Below, one piece after another: positions 7,558-16,759 of a stretch of DNA of 64,000 bases. The DNA comes from Paenibacillus radicis (ex Gao et al. 2016). GTDB lineage: Bacteria > Bacillota > Bacilli > Paenibacillales > Paenibacillaceae. A program made the position numbers and the translations under genes. Positions within the stretch are counted from its first letter, which is position 1; each line of letters starts with the position of its first letter. The notes beneath the pieces are model-generated. The model had not been told where the DNA came from and made no database searches. It was given only the letters and a program-made list of their open reading frames with translations. Where the stretch lies: positions 365,523 to 429,522 of the forward strand of contig NZ_BMHY01000005.1 in NCBI RefSeq assembly GCF_014641555.1, written 5' to 3'.

Positions 7558-8442
7558 ATGAATCAGGCTGCGCAAGCGGGTGCGATCAAACCATCTGCAA
7601 AGATGAAGCCACGGAGCAAATTCAGCATCGGCAAAGCACTAGTCTTTATCTTGTTCGGCGTGCTGCTCGTTACTCAGCTGTATCCGCTCCTCTGGCTGTT
7701 AATTTATTCGACGAAAACGAATGAAGAAATATTGTCCGGCAGCTTTTTCTCCTTGCCGAAGTCACCGCAATGGGCGAACTTCCAGACGGCAGTGGAGTCC
7801 GGTAATTACTTCAAGTATTTGGGCAATAGTGTATTCGTAACACTTGTCACGATGGTCTGCGTATTGCTGCTGGCCTCGCTAGTCTCATTCGCAATCAGCC
7901 GTTTCAGATGGAAATACGGCCAAGTCGTACTGCTGCTGTTCCTGATCGGGATGATGATCCCGATGCAAGCGACGCTGCTGCCGCTCATGCTTATTTTCAA
8001 AAACATGCACATTCTCAATACGCACGCTTCAATTATTTTGCCGTATATCGCCTTCCAGACGCCAGTTGCGGTATTTATACTCAGCAGCTTTATGAAGTCG
8101 ATTCCGAATGAAATTGAAGAATCTGCAATTGTGGATGGAGCCGGCGTGTTCCGGATCTTCTGGAATATCATTCTTCCGGTATCCGTACCGCCGATGATGA
8201 CGGTTATGATTCTTACCTTCATCAACATCTGGAACGAGTACATTTTGGCTGCGACCTTCATTTCGTCGGAAAAACTCAAGACGCTTCCTTTCGGGGTCAA
8301 CAGTTTTGTCAGTCAATATTCGGTCAACTATGGAGCGATCGGGGCATTCCTCGTACTTGGCGCATTGCCGGTCGTGATCATTTACTTCCTGCTTGCCGAT
8401 AAGATTACTAAAGGCATGGTAGCGGGTGCGGTGAAGGGTTAA
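7558..8442 (+). CDS. Sugar ABC transporter permease (MalG/UgpE type)
   Basis: 294 residues, the second permease. A cytoplasmic N-tail precedes a first membrane helix (ALVFILFGVLLVTQLYPLLW); the EAA loop reads EIEESAIVDGAGVFRIFWNI and the C-terminus KITKGMVAGAVKG is typical of MalG proteins. ATG 7558 lies 7 bases after GGAGGAGG; an in-frame ATG at 7540 overlaps the previous stop codon and has no site of its own. A terminator-like hairpin overlaps the stop codon, so the transporter operon probably ends here, before the kinase gene. Confidence 0.9.
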   Translation: MNQAAQAGAIKPSAKMKPRSKFSIGKALVFILFGVLLVTQLYPLLWLLIYSTKTNEEILSGSFFSLPKSPQWANFQTAVESGNYFKYLGNSVFVTLVTMVCVLLLASLVSFAISRFRWKYGQVVLLLFLIGMMIPMQATLLPLMLIFKNMHILNTHASIILPYIAFQTPVAVFILSSFMKSIPNEIEESAIVDGAGVFRIFWNIILPVSVPPMMTVMILTFINIWNEYILAATFISSEKLKTLPFGVNSFVSQYSVNYGAIGAFLVLGALPVVIIYFLLADKITKGMVAGAVKG

Positions 8443-8460
8443 TCCCCTTCGCCTTTTTTC
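8431..8460 (+). terminator. Terminator overlapping the permease stop codon
   Basis: GGTGAAGGG pairs with CCCCTTCGCC (one G-T pair) across TTAAT and is followed by TTTTTT. It separates the transporter genes from the two-component genes. Confidence 0.7.
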
Positions 8461-8486
8461 CGTTTGAGTCCTGACTTGTTATTCGA

Positions 8487-8510
8487 GCTTTGCCGTTTCC
8501 GCGGCAAAGC
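8487..8510 (+). other. 9-bp hairpin between transporter and kinase genes
   Basis: GCTTTGCCG (8487-8495) pairs with CGGCAAAGC (8502-8510). No T run follows, so it may be a degenerate second terminator or a regulatory structure. Confidence 0.4.
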
Positions 8511-8546
8511 CGTTTATGTTTTCAATCGTAAATGGAAGTCGCAGTA

Positions 8547-8555
8547 TGTTACAAT
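8547..8555 (+). promoter_or_regulatory. Extended -10 promoter of the kinase gene
   Basis: TGTTACAAT is an extended -10 (TGnTACAAT) 37 bases before the kinase ATG; the -35 region is poor. This would give the two-component pair its own transcript. Confidence 0.4.
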
Positions 8556-8591
8556 CAGGGCAAATAGACATGGAGGGGCGAGCATCGATTT

Positions 8592-10469
8592 ATGGCAAGA
8601 ATTTTCAAGCGGCACTCAATTCACGGCAGGCTTTTTATTCTCTTTCTGACCTCCATGTTGGCCTTGCTCATTCTGGTCAGCGTACTGTATTACCAGAAAA
8701 CAACGGAAATCATCCATTCCAAGATCAGCGATCTGGCTGTGAAGAACATCTCGCAGACGGTTGGATTATTTGACCTGATGCTTGAAGGCTATGACAGCGT
8801 TACCAAATCGCTCAACAGCAACTACGAACTTCTAAGGCTGCTGCAAGAACGCGATAAGGAAGAGGATGCAGCCATTAGTGTAATTAACGAGCGAACGATA
8901 ACGAATATATTGGGCGCCGTCTATTATTCTCGGGACGATATTATTGGCATTCATGTTATTTCTAACAAAGGCAAAGTCTATAATTACGAACGGCGCTTCG
9001 CAGGAATCGTCGATATCAACTACAGCTCGACAAGCTGGTACAAGAAGCTGGTGGAGTCGAATGGTAAAATGCAATGGTTTGGCTTATCGGAAGGTTCACT
9101 GATCAACAGCATGCTCCAACAGGACCCGGTATTTGTCTTTGGACGCCAGCTCTACGATTTAACCAACTATAAGCCGATTGGTGTTGTACTCATCGAGACC
9201 AACCCAAAACCAATTCTGGCGGCGCTGTCGAACGTGACAATCAGCCCCAATAGCCGGGTATACATCGTCGATCGCGACAACCGAATTATTGCATCGACCG
9301 AGCCTGCGGTAGAATCGCCGGAGGATCGCAAGGATCCGCCTTCCTTCGCCGGACTTCCGCGTCCGAAACGAAATGACATCGTCGTCGACAATCAGACCGA
9401 CCAGCTGATCGTTGCCGCCAACGCAGCAATGGCGGAATGGACCGTGTACAGCCTGACGCCGAAAGAAGATATTAGCGCGGAGCTGGCGCAGACGAGACTC
9501 TATTTGCTGTTTGTTATTCTAGCCGTTATTATTATCGCGACGTTCTTGGCTTCGCTGATTTCCCGCAATATTGCATCACCTCTTAAATTGCTTATCCGTG
9601 AGATGAAGCAAGTAGAGCTTGGTAATTTCCGCGGTGCGGTCAACGTCAAATCATTCGAGGAAATTAACAGCCTCGTCTCTTCCTTCAATAGAATGGTGCT
9701 GCGGATGGACGAGCTTATTGAACGGATTACGCTATCTTCGATTAGTGAGAAGAACGCGGAGCTGCAGGCGCTGCAATCACAGGTGAATCCGCATTTTCTA
9801 TACAATACGCTTGATATGATTTACTGGATGCTGGATGAACGGGAGAATGACAGGCTGGGGCGCGTTATTTTATCCTTGTCGCATATGTTCCGTTACAGCA
9901 GTGATTGGGAAGAAGCGTCCAAGACGACGCTTGGCCAGGAGCTGGATCAGATGCGCCATTACATGACGATTATCGAGAACCGGCTGGAAGGGCGCATCGC
10001 GACGGAGATTAACATCGATACTAGCTGGCTGGATGCACCGATGCCGAAGATGACGCTGCAGCCGATCATCGAGAATGCCGTTAAAAGCGGATTAGAACCG
10101 CTCGATCGTCTTGGCGTGCTGCGCGTCTACGCCGAATCTGATGAGAAAACGCAGGAATTCCGGATCGTGATTGAAGACAACGGGGTTGGCATGAGTGAAG
10201 AGACGTTGACGGCAATTCGCAAATCGATGTATGAGCCGGTATTCATCAAGAATGGTGCAGTTGCGGCGCCGCGTTTGGCTCAGGCTCAGAAGAGCGAAGC
10301 CAGAACGCGCCGCGGCATCGGCCTTCCTAATGTGCATCACCGCCTGGCACTTATGTTCGGGGACAACTATGGGCTGCGTATCGACAGTGAGCAGGATGTA
10401 GGCACGACGGTTGTCATCGTCATGCCGATGCCGCTTCCAAGTCAGCATTCTGATTCGCCGCAGCATTAA
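8592..10469 (+). CDS. YesM-type sensor histidine kinase
   Basis: 625 residues. Membrane helices at about 13-34 and 302-324 bracket a ~265-residue extracellular Cache-like sensor; a HAMP linker follows (SPLKLLIREMKQVELGNF). The kinase core is the His_kinase (LytS/YesM) family: QVNPHFLYNTL with phospho-acceptor His401, then ENAVKSG and EDNGVGM of the ATPase and RRGIGLPNVHHRL. It should sense a carbohydrate signal, possibly via the adjacent binding protein, and phosphorylate the AraC-type regulator 37 bp downstream. GGAGGGG precedes ATG 8592 by 12 bases. This transporter-kinase-regulator layout is a standard Paenibacillus module. Confidence 0.9.
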   Translation: MARIFKRHSIHGRLFILFLTSMLALLILVSVLYYQKTTEIIHSKISDLAVKNISQTVGLFDLMLEGYDSVTKSLNSNYELLRLLQERDKEEDAAISVINERTITNILGAVYYSRDDIIGIHVISNKGKVYNYERRFAGIVDINYSSTSWYKKLVESNGKMQWFGLSEGSLINSMLQQDPVFVFGRQLYDLTNYKPIGVVLIETNPKPILAALSNVTISPNSRVYIVDRDNRIIASTEPAVESPEDRKDPPSFAGLPRPKRNDIVVDNQTDQLIVAANAAMAEWTVYSLTPKEDISAELAQTRLYLLFVILAVIIIATFLASLISRNIASPLKLLIREMKQVELGNFRGAVNVKSFEEINSLVSSFNRMVLRMDELIERITLSSISEKNAELQALQSQVNPHFLYNTLDMIYWMLDERENDRLGRVILSLSHMFRYSSDWEEASKTTLGQELDQMRHYMTIIENRLEGRIATEINIDTSWLDAPMPKMTLQPIIENAVKSGLEPLDRLGVLRVYAESDEKTQEFRIVIEDNGVGMSEETLTAIRKSMYEPVFIKNGAVAAPRLAQAQKSEARTRRGIGLPNVHHRLALMFGDNYGLRIDSEQDVGTTVVIVMPMPLPSQHSDSPQH

Positions 10470-10506
10470 TGACAACTGTCAGCATCTGAAGAAAGGAGCT
10501 TAATCC

Positions 10507-11694
10507 ATGAATATTCTAATCGTCGACGATGAGAAAGTGATCCGGGAAGGCATTAAGCGTACGCTCAGCAATCGCTTCCCTCAATATAATGTACTGCTGG
10601 CTGCAAGCCCCGAGGAGGCTGTAATCCAGCTTCGGAAGGAGAGGGTCGACATCGTCTTGACGGACATTCTAATGCCGGGAATGTCCGGGCTCGAAATGAT
10701 GAATTTGACGGCGGCCAGCTACCCTAACATGAAATGGGTCGTTATTTCCGCTCATTCTGAATTTTCGTATGCGCAGGAAGCAGTAAGGCTGGGCGCCAAG
10801 GATTACTTGCTGAAGCCAATCGGCAAGGATGTGCTGGTGGAGATGATCGAGAAGCTGGTTGCGGAGATCGGCAAGGAGCAAGAATTGACGGAGGAAGCGG
10901 AGCTGCTGCGGGTCAATCGCAAATATTTGCGCGAGGCCGTATTTCAGCGCTGGGCGTCGGGGCTCGATATCGGCCGGATCGACGTGAAGCCGTTTATGGA
11001 CAGTCATCCGCAATTTCATCTTATCATGGTGAAAATGGAAAGTGAGAAAGTCGTTCATCTTGAGCATTTTATCATCGAGAACGTGCTCGGCGAACTGATC
11101 GGCAAGCATGGCAGCGGCTTCGTGACCATTCAAGATAGTAAAAGCCTGCTAGGGCTCATTACGTTAGGGGGCGACTCCAGCCTGACTTCGTTGCTGGATG
11201 AGCTTCGCACCCACTTGATCAAATATTTGCGCATTCCGTTCCAGATCATGCACTCGGAGTTGATTCAAGACATTCATGCCGTACCGGCCGAAGTGCAGCG
11301 GATGCGTCAGGCTTCTTCGACGCAGGTCTACGAGCATTACGCCAGCGGCGGCGACCAAGCGGTCGAGGTGGCGCTGCAATACATTCGCACCCATTACCAT
11401 GCCGATCTTTCGCTGGAGAAAGTTGCCGCTATCGTCTATTTGAATCCGGTTTACTTCAGCCAGCTGTTCAAGCAGAAGACAGGCTGCGGTTTCAAGGAAT
11501 ATGTGATTGGCCTCCGGATGGAACAAGCCAAGAAACTGCTGATGAATCCCAAGCTCAAACTGGCGGATGTGGCCGAGCGGATTGGCTATCAGGACATCCG
11601 GCATTTCTCGCAGCTGTTTCGTAAAAAGTATGGAGAAACGCCATCCGAATTCCGGCAAAAAGAAGAGCATTCCGTACCTCAAGAGCCGGTGTGA
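10507..11694 (+). CDS. YesN-type response regulator, AraC HTH output
   Basis: 395 residues. The receiver domain (1-120) starts MNILIVDDEKVIREGIKRTL, with phospho-acceptor Asp53 in LTDILMPG and the Lys in LLKPIG. A middle linker (about 130-280) precedes the C-terminal pair of AraC helix-turn-helices (EKVAAIVYLNPVYFSQLFKQ and DVAERIGYQDIRHFSQLFRK). Such regulators activate the adjacent sugar ABC operon when phosphorylated by the YesM-type kinase. Start ATG 10507 follows AAAGGAG with 9 bases spacing. Confidence 0.9.
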   Translation: MNILIVDDEKVIREGIKRTLSNRFPQYNVLLAASPEEAVIQLRKERVDIVLTDILMPGMSGLEMMNLTAASYPNMKWVVISAHSEFSYAQEAVRLGAKDYLLKPIGKDVLVEMIEKLVAEIGKEQELTEEAELLRVNRKYLREAVFQRWASGLDIGRIDVKPFMDSHPQFHLIMVKMESEKVVHLEHFIIENVLGELIGKHGSGFVTIQDSKSLLGLITLGGDSSLTSLLDELRTHLIKYLRIPFQIMHSELIQDIHAVPAEVQRMRQASSTQVYEHYASGGDQAVEVALQYIRTHYHADLSLEKVAAIVYLNPVYFSQLFKQKTGCGFKEYVIGLRMEQAKKLLMNPKLKLADVAERIGYQDIRHFSQLFRKKYGETPSEFRQKEEHSVPQEPV

Positions 11695-11729
11695 ATCGCC
11701 TTAATAAGAAGTTAATGTTAACTTTCATA

Positions 11730-11759
11730 TTGTTAATGCAATTGCCGCAGAACTATGCT
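11730..11759 (+). promoter_or_regulatory. Weak promoter candidate for the MATE gene
   Basis: -35 TTGTTA (11730-11735), 18-base spacer, -10 TATGCT (11754-11759). Placement fits the gene at 11819 but the -10 is poor. Confidence 0.35.
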
Positions 11760-11818
11760 AAGATACGGTTTGTTTTATAAGAGATAGAGAGACCGATATT
11801 AGTGGAGAAGGTGGCATC

Positions 11819-13210
11819 TTGGCAAGCGCAACACTGGAGGAAAAGGAAGCCAAGTCCTTTAACTTGTTCTATTTGACTTGGCCGATTTTTTTGGAAATCT
11901 TTTTATTTATGATGATGGGGATCGCCGATACGCTTATGTTGAGTGCGATTTCGGACAACGCCGTCTCAGGCGTTGGCGCAGCAAATCAGTACTTGCATAT
12001 CGCGATTCTAATTTTGGAGGTCATCGGCAACGGGGCATCCATTGTTGTAGCGCAGTACATCGGATCACGCAAGCTGCTGGAAGCAGCCCGCATCTCAGCG
12101 TTAGCGATTACGATGAATCTGATCGTCGGCTTGCTGATTAGCGGCGCGTTTCTATTGTTCTGCAATCAGATTTTGCAGATTCTTAATTTGCAGGGCGAAA
12201 TTTTAGAGCATGCGAAGAGCTATCTTTCCTTCGTAGGCGGATTTATTTTTCTGCAGGCGCTTGTGAATTCCCTTGCCGCGATTGTTCGGGTGCACGGGTT
12301 TACGAAAGAAGCGATGCTCGTTTCATTAGGCATGAACGTCGTTCATATTATCGGCAACTACGCATTGATCTTCGGCAACTTCGGTTTTTCGGAGATGGGT
12401 GTACACGGGGCTGCGATCTCGACCGTCATTAGCCGGCTGATAGCGGTGCTTGTGTTCCTATGGCTGTTGTACCGGATTATGGAGATCAAAATTCAGTTCC
12501 GTTATTATTTTTCATTATCCAAGGCGTTTGTTGGCAAAATATTAAAGATCGGTATTCCTTCGGCAACCGAGCAGGTGATGTACCAAAGCTGCCAGATGGT
12601 GTTCCTCTTCTATGCGACCTTTCTGGGTGAAGAGTCGATGGCAGCCCGTCAATATGCATCTAACATCTCGATGTTCATCTACTTATTCGCTTTTGCAGTC
12701 GGTGTAGGCACCTCGATCATCGTCGGCCGATATGTCGGCGGCAACCGGAAGGACGAGGCTTATGGCCGCGTATGGCAAAGCGTACGTTCAGCTAGTATCG
12801 CTACAGCTGTGATGGTTGCGCTCGTCATGATCTTCCGCCAGCCTTTGATGACCATATTTACCGATGATCTCAACATTATTGAACTTGGGGCGCATGTGCT
12901 GCTCTTCAGTATCGTCCTGGAGACGGGACGTACAATCAATATCGTGTTGATCAACTCGCTGCGAGCTGCGGGCGATGCCCGTTTCCCGTTGTGGATCGGC
13001 ATGGTAACGATGGTTGGTATTAGCGTTCCGTTAGGTTATCTATTTGTCTTTAAGCTGGACATGAGTCTTCCCGGCATATGGCTGGCGATTGCCACCGATG
13101 AGTGGCTCCGGGCTATTCTAATGTCGCTGCGCTGGCGCAGCCGCAAATGGGAGAAGCATGCGCTGGTAAAGCATGAGCATGGCGACCAGGCAGTAGTGTC
13201 GGCGCACTAA
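11819..13210 (+). CDS. MATE-family efflux transporter
   Basis: 463 residues, about twelve membrane segments in two similar halves. FNLFYLTWPIFLEIFLFMMM and the region around SATEQVMYQSCQMVF mark the starts of the two bundles. MATE proteins export cationic drugs or metabolites using Na+ or H+ gradients; the substrate here is unknown. The start is TTG 11819 after GGAGAAGGTGG. The C-tail is hydrophilic (SRKWEKHALVKHEHGD). The ThrE-type genes follow closely (27 bp), suggesting one exporter operon. Confidence 0.88.
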   Translation: MASATLEEKEAKSFNLFYLTWPIFLEIFLFMMMGIADTLMLSAISDNAVSGVGAANQYLHIAILILEVIGNGASIVVAQYIGSRKLLEAARISALAITMNLIVGLLISGAFLLFCNQILQILNLQGEILEHAKSYLSFVGGFIFLQALVNSLAAIVRVHGFTKEAMLVSLGMNVVHIIGNYALIFGNFGFSEMGVHGAAISTVISRLIAVLVFLWLLYRIMEIKIQFRYYFSLSKAFVGKILKIGIPSATEQVMYQSCQMVFLFYATFLGEESMAARQYASNISMFIYLFAFAVGVGTSIIVGRYVGGNRKDEAYGRVWQSVRSASIATAVMVALVMIFRQPLMTIFTDDLNIIELGAHVLLFSIVLETGRTINIVLINSLRAAGDARFPLWIGMVTMVGISVPLGYLFVFKLDMSLPGIWLAIATDEWLRAILMSLRWRSRKWEKHALVKHEHGDQAVVSAH

Positions 13211-13237
13211 GAGCAACGGGCAAAGGAGCGACCAGTG

Positions 13238-14083
13238 ATGGAGCGTATGGTCAGCGAGGAAGGCAATGCCGCCATTGTTAGGGCAGGAGGGCATAAAGAT
13301 GCAGTCGATATGGCTTCTTCAGGCGCTAGAGCCGCTGCCTACTCGGATCATGACATATTGCGGATTTGCTTGCTTGCGGGCAAAATTATGCTGCAAAACG
13401 GCGGCGAGACCTCCCGTGTAGAGGATACGATGATGCGGATTGCAGCCGCCTATGGCTTTGACAATTCGCATAGCTACGTAACGCCGACCGGTATTTTGTT
13501 CGCGATCGACGGGGCCGCTCCTGCTACCCGTCTTATTCGCATATCAGAGCGCTCCACCAATTTGCAGAAGGTAACGATCGTCAACGATATATCCCGGCGC
13601 ATCTGCGGAGACGGAATGACGGCGGCTGAAGCTTTGCGCCAGCTGCAAGACACGGATAAGCAGCCGTTTGCATACCCCGAGTGGCTGCGTATCGCTACGG
13701 CGGCGGTGGCGAGCGGCTGCTTCGTCATTATGTTCCAAGGGGGCTGGAGCGATTTCATGCCAGCGGTTCTGGCAGGCGGCATTGGCTTCCTGCTGGTTGT
13801 ACTGCTTCATCGCTTTGTACCGGTTAAGTTTTTCGCCGAGTTTCTAGCTGCAGCCGCAATTGGCGGCACAGCCGTCTTGCTCACACAAAACGGCCTAGGC
13901 GACGACCTGAACATCATCATAATCGGTTCCGTCATGCCCCTTGTACCGGGATTGCATATTACGAATGCCGTTCGGGACTTGATGGCCGGGCATCTCGTGT
14001 CAGGTTTGTCCAAAGGGGCAGAGGCGTTCTTAACGGCATTCGCAATCGGTTCTGGCATTGCGGTTGTGCTTTCCCTGTTGTAG
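13238..14083 (+). CDS. ThrE-family exporter, N-terminal half protein
   Basis: About 281 residues. A cytoplasmic N-part contains the ThrE/DUF1212 signature AGKIMLQNGGETSRVEDTMM and SYVTPTGILFAID, followed by about five membrane helices (from near 150). The family exports threonine/serine; in this split form the two halves are separate proteins. Start is ATG 13238 (or the adjacent GTG 13235) after AAAGGAG. The partner half begins 21 bp downstream, so the two are probably translated together and act as one complex. Confidence 0.85.
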   Translation: MERMVSEEGNAAIVRAGGHKDAVDMASSGARAAAYSDHDILRICLLAGKIMLQNGGETSRVEDTMMRIAAAYGFDNSHSYVTPTGILFAIDGAAPATRLIRISERSTNLQKVTIVNDISRRICGDGMTAAEALRQLQDTDKQPFAYPEWLRIATAAVASGCFVIMFQGGWSDFMPAVLAGGIGFLLVVLLHRFVPVKFFAEFLAAAAIGGTAVLLTQNGLGDDLNIIIIGSVMPLVPGLHITNAVRDLMAGHLVSGLSKGAEAFLTAFAIGSGIAVVLSLL

Positions 14084-14104
14084 GGGCAGAGAGGAGGTTG
14101 GACG

Positions 14105-14539
14105 ATGATGTGGGTGGAACAGCTGATCACGAGCTTTATCGCTTCGGCAGCATTTGGCCTCATCTTCAACGTACCGAAGCGGATGCTATTGCAATGCGGC
14201 AGCGTTGGCATGGCCGGCTGGTTCATGTATATGTGCTGCGTGCAGTTAGGTGTCGATGTCGTGCCTTCGACGCTGATCGCCGTCGTCGTCGTGACCGTCA
14301 TCAGTCAGCTGTTCGCAAGAATGTACAAGACGCCCATCATCGTCTTCAACGTGTCGGGCATCATTCCGCTCGTTCCCGGCGGCATCGCTTACGATGCGAT
14401 GCGCAACGTCGTAGAGAATAACTACAACGCCGCGTTGGAGCTGGGTTTTCGGGCCTTTATGCTCTCAGGCACCATTGCAATCGGCCTTGTTCTCTCAGAG
14501 GTCGTCAATCAACTGCTGCGCAAGTCGGCGCGGCGGTGA
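14105..14539 (+). CDS. ThrE-family exporter, C-terminal half protein
   Basis: 144 residues, almost all membrane (four to five helices): LITSFIASAAFGLIFNVPKR, IVFNVSGIIPLVPGGIAYDA and GLVLSEVVNQLLRK. This is the ThrE_2/DUF3815 family that completes the split threonine/serine exporter. Start ATG 14105 follows GAGAGGAGG. It ends 16 bp before a strong terminator. Confidence 0.85.
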   Translation: MMWVEQLITSFIASAAFGLIFNVPKRMLLQCGSVGMAGWFMYMCCVQLGVDVVPSTLIAVVVVTVISQLFARMYKTPIIVFNVSGIIPLVPGGIAYDAMRNVVENNYNAALELGFRAFMLSGTIAIGLVLSEVVNQLLRKSARR

Positions 14540-14554
14540 TGAACGGATCAGATA

Positions 14555-14597
14555 AAAGAAATCCCCCTTCGCTTGAAGCGAGGGGGGATTTCTTTAT
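14555..14597. terminator. Bidirectional terminator between thrE-type genes and lipL
   Basis: AAAGAAATCCCCC pairs with GGGGGGATTTCTTT around a CGCTT-GAAGCG inner stem. A/T runs on both sides let it serve both convergent genes. Confidence 0.85.
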
Positions 14598-14626
14598 ACA
14601 GAAGGAAGTTTTTCCGAGTTGTTATA

Positions 14627-15496
14627 TCAGTTGCCGCCCGGCCCAATTGCATAACGGCCGCGCAGCGTGCCGATCATGTCGCGGATGCGCTCTTCCGTCG
14701 GCATGTTGAGAGAGGCCGCCGCTTCTTGCATGCCCGTAACGGTCTGGCCGCTCCGAATGACGCGCTTCAGCGCTTCGGCGAACACCTCCGCGGCATTCGG
14801 GCCAAGACCGGCCAGCTCTTCGAGGCTGGCCGTACTTTCTTCCGTAACGCGGGGATAATCCGCGTTACGGTCTCCTCCGGCCGCCCGCTCATAGAAGGAG
14901 CGGACGAGCGAGGCCCGTTCGCGGCCTGATCCGGCCGCAACGACGAAGGCCTGCACGATGTAGGCATGCGCCTGCCTGCGCTGCGCAATGCCGCAGAACT
15001 TCAGGCCGCCGATGCTGAGATCATAATCGCCGGGGCAGTAGGCGCCGGCGATCTCTCCTTTGTCCACTTGGCGGCCTGTGGACCTCAGCGCATGCCGGAT
15101 CAAGCCGTACATGCGCTCGAAGTCGCCATGGAAGCGGAAGTCTAAGGTATCCGACTTCGGCAAAATCAGCGACACATTGACGACGCCATAGTCGAGCGGC
15201 ACTGCAGCTCCGCCTGAATGGCGCACCGCGGTCGACCAGCCCTGCGCCTCCAGCCATTGCTGCGCTTCATAGGCCGCAGGCAGTCTGCTGTCGCGCAGCC
15301 CCATAATGAAGGCGCGCGGATGACGCCATATATGGCAGATGGCCGGGCCGCCCTGTCCGGCGCTGCGGCAAAGCAGCTCGTCCAAGGCGAATGGATACAA
15401 CGGATCATTGTCCGCAGACCCCTCATCCATCCGATCTAATAGCAGCATTTGGTCCAATCCCAATGCTTGTGCGTCATTTGCTTCATCTCCTAACAC
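14627..15496 (-). CDS. lipL: LipL-type octanoyl-[GcvH]:protein N-octanoyltransferase
   Basis: About 289 residues of the BirA/LplA acyltransferase fold. AVRHSGGAAVPLDYGVVNVS is the LplA-type RRxxGG region, and GAYCPGDYDLSIGGLKFCGI carries Cys154 at the LipL/LipM catalytic position. In Firmicutes LipL moves octanoyl/lipoyl groups from GcvH to the E2 subunits of 2-oxoacid dehydrogenases. The YCPGDYDLSI context matches LipL better than LipM or LplA. Start is uncertain: GTG 15496 is preferred (GAAGG 7 bases before), but an in-frame TTG at 15520 would add eight residues. The gene is noticeably GC-rich. Monocistronic; converges on the exporter operon. Confidence 0.8.
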   Translation of the reverse strand: MLGDEANDAQALGLDQMLLLDRMDEGSADNDPLYPFALDELLCRSAGQGGPAICHIWRHPRAFIMGLRDSRLPAAYEAQQWLEAQGWSTAVRHSGGAAVPLDYGVVNVSLILPKSDTLDFRFHGDFERMYGLIRHALRSTGRQVDKGEIAGAYCPGDYDLSIGGLKFCGIAQRRQAHAYIVQAFVVAAGSGRERASLVRSFYERAAGGDRNADYPRVTEESTASLEELAGLGPNAAEVFAEALKRVIRSGQTVTGMQEAAASLNMPTEERIRDMIGTLRGRYAIGPGGN

Positions 15497-15731
15497 CGTA
15501 CAACCTTCCCCTCCGTACAAAATATCTTTCTTTATGATAGCATGTTGCAGGCTAGACTAGCGACAGTCCCTTAAGGTACATGATTAGAAAGGCTTAGAAG
15601 AACCTATCCAATCTATAATTCAGATACCTCTTGTTATAGAGAGAGTTGCAACTTGATCCTATTTTTATTACCAATAATAGGTATTATATGCTACTATATT
15701 CTTTTTGAAAATTATGGGGAGGCGAGCATTG

Positions 15732-16178
15732 ATGAGCAATCTTTTACAGGTTAGAGTGACCGGGGTGCTAATTGAAGATGGAGAAATTTTATTAGTTAAA
15801 CAGAGGGTAACATCTGACCGCAAATGGTCCCTACCGGGCGGAAGAGTTGAACAAGGCGAGACACTAGAGGATGCAGTTGTAAGAGAAATTGAAGAAGAAA
15901 CAGGACTTACTACTAACGTGTCCAAGTTATTATATCTATGTGATATACCCGATGTATCGCCCTCTCTAATCCATATAACTTTTCTGCTTCAAAAAATAGG
16001 AGGGGAAATACGGCTGCCATCGAATGAATTTGATAGTAACCCTATAAATGATGTGGTGATGGTTCCCATTCACGATCTCACAGCTTATGGATTCTCCGAA
16101 AAATTCATGACCATTGTCCAAAATGGCTTTCCTGAGTCCGGAAGCTACAAAGGATTAAAAAGCAATATCGGCTTGTAA
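15732..16178 (+). CDS. Nudix hydrolase
   Basis: 148 residues. The Nudix box is complete: GGRVEQGETLEDAVVREIEE followed by ETGL (GX5EX7REUXEEXGU). The family hydrolyses nucleoside diphosphates linked to other groups, often as house-cleaning; the substrate cannot be read from sequence. ATG 15732 lies 9 bases after GGGGAGG and is preferred over 15705. The gene and its two followers use more A/T than the flanking genes, hinting at separate origin. Confidence 0.88.
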   Translation: MSNLLQVRVTGVLIEDGEILLVKQRVTSDRKWSLPGGRVEQGETLEDAVVREIEEETGLTTNVSKLLYLCDIPDVSPSLIHITFLLQKIGGEIRLPSNEFDSNPINDVVMVPIHDLTAYGFSEKFMTIVQNGFPESGSYKGLKSNIGL

Positions 16179-16191
16179 GGAGGAGCGACGG

Positions 16192-16740
16192 ATGAAAAAC
16201 ATTTACGTGGTGAGACATTGCAAGGCGGAAGGGCAAGCACCTGATGCTCGTCTGACCGACGATGGCGCACAGCAAGCGGAACAGCTTGCTCAATTTTTCT
16301 CAGATAAAAATATCGATTCTATCATTTCTAGTCCATTTGAGAGGGCTTGCCGTACTATAACGCCGCTAGCCGAGAAATTGGGTCTGGAGATTAGTACGGA
16401 TGAAAGATTAGCCGAGAGAGTATTATCGGGGAAAAACCATGCGGATTGGCGTGACATGCTTCGTAAGACATACGATGACTTAGATTTATGTTATGAGGGT
16501 GGGGAATCCAGTAATACGGCTATGAGCCGTGCAAGCAATGTCGTCTTGGAAGCTCTGGATCGTGCGAGCCAAAATATTGTACTCGTATCACACGGAAACC
16601 TGATCTCACTCCTGCTAAAATATTATGACGACCGTTATGGTTACAAAGAGTGGGAGTCCTTATCCAATCCAGATGTCTTTCATCTTTCTTTCTTAGAAGA
16701 TAAACCCAACATTCGTCGAGTATGGGGAATTTGTGAGTAG
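16192..16740 (+). CDS. Histidine phosphatase family protein
   Basis: 182 residues. The N-terminal catalytic motif reads YVVRHCKAEG (RHC in place of the usual RHG), with ISSPFERACRT and the second catalytic His in LVSHGNLIS. This is the phosphoglycerate-mutase-like phosphatase branch; the substrate is unknown. Start ATG 16192 follows AAGGAGGAG, 13 bp after the Nudix gene, so the two are probably co-transcribed and may process the same small molecule. A second, similar phosphatase is encoded at 49133-49723. Confidence 0.88.
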   Translation: MKNIYVVRHCKAEGQAPDARLTDDGAQQAEQLAQFFSDKNIDSIISSPFERACRTITPLAEKLGLEISTDERLAERVLSGKNHADWRDMLRKTYDDLDLCYEGGESSNTAMSRASNVVLEALDRASQNIVLVSHGNLISLLLKYYDDRYGYKEWESLSNPDVFHLSFLEDKPNIRRVWGICE

Positions 16741-16759
16741 GTCCGGAGGTGAGTTGCTG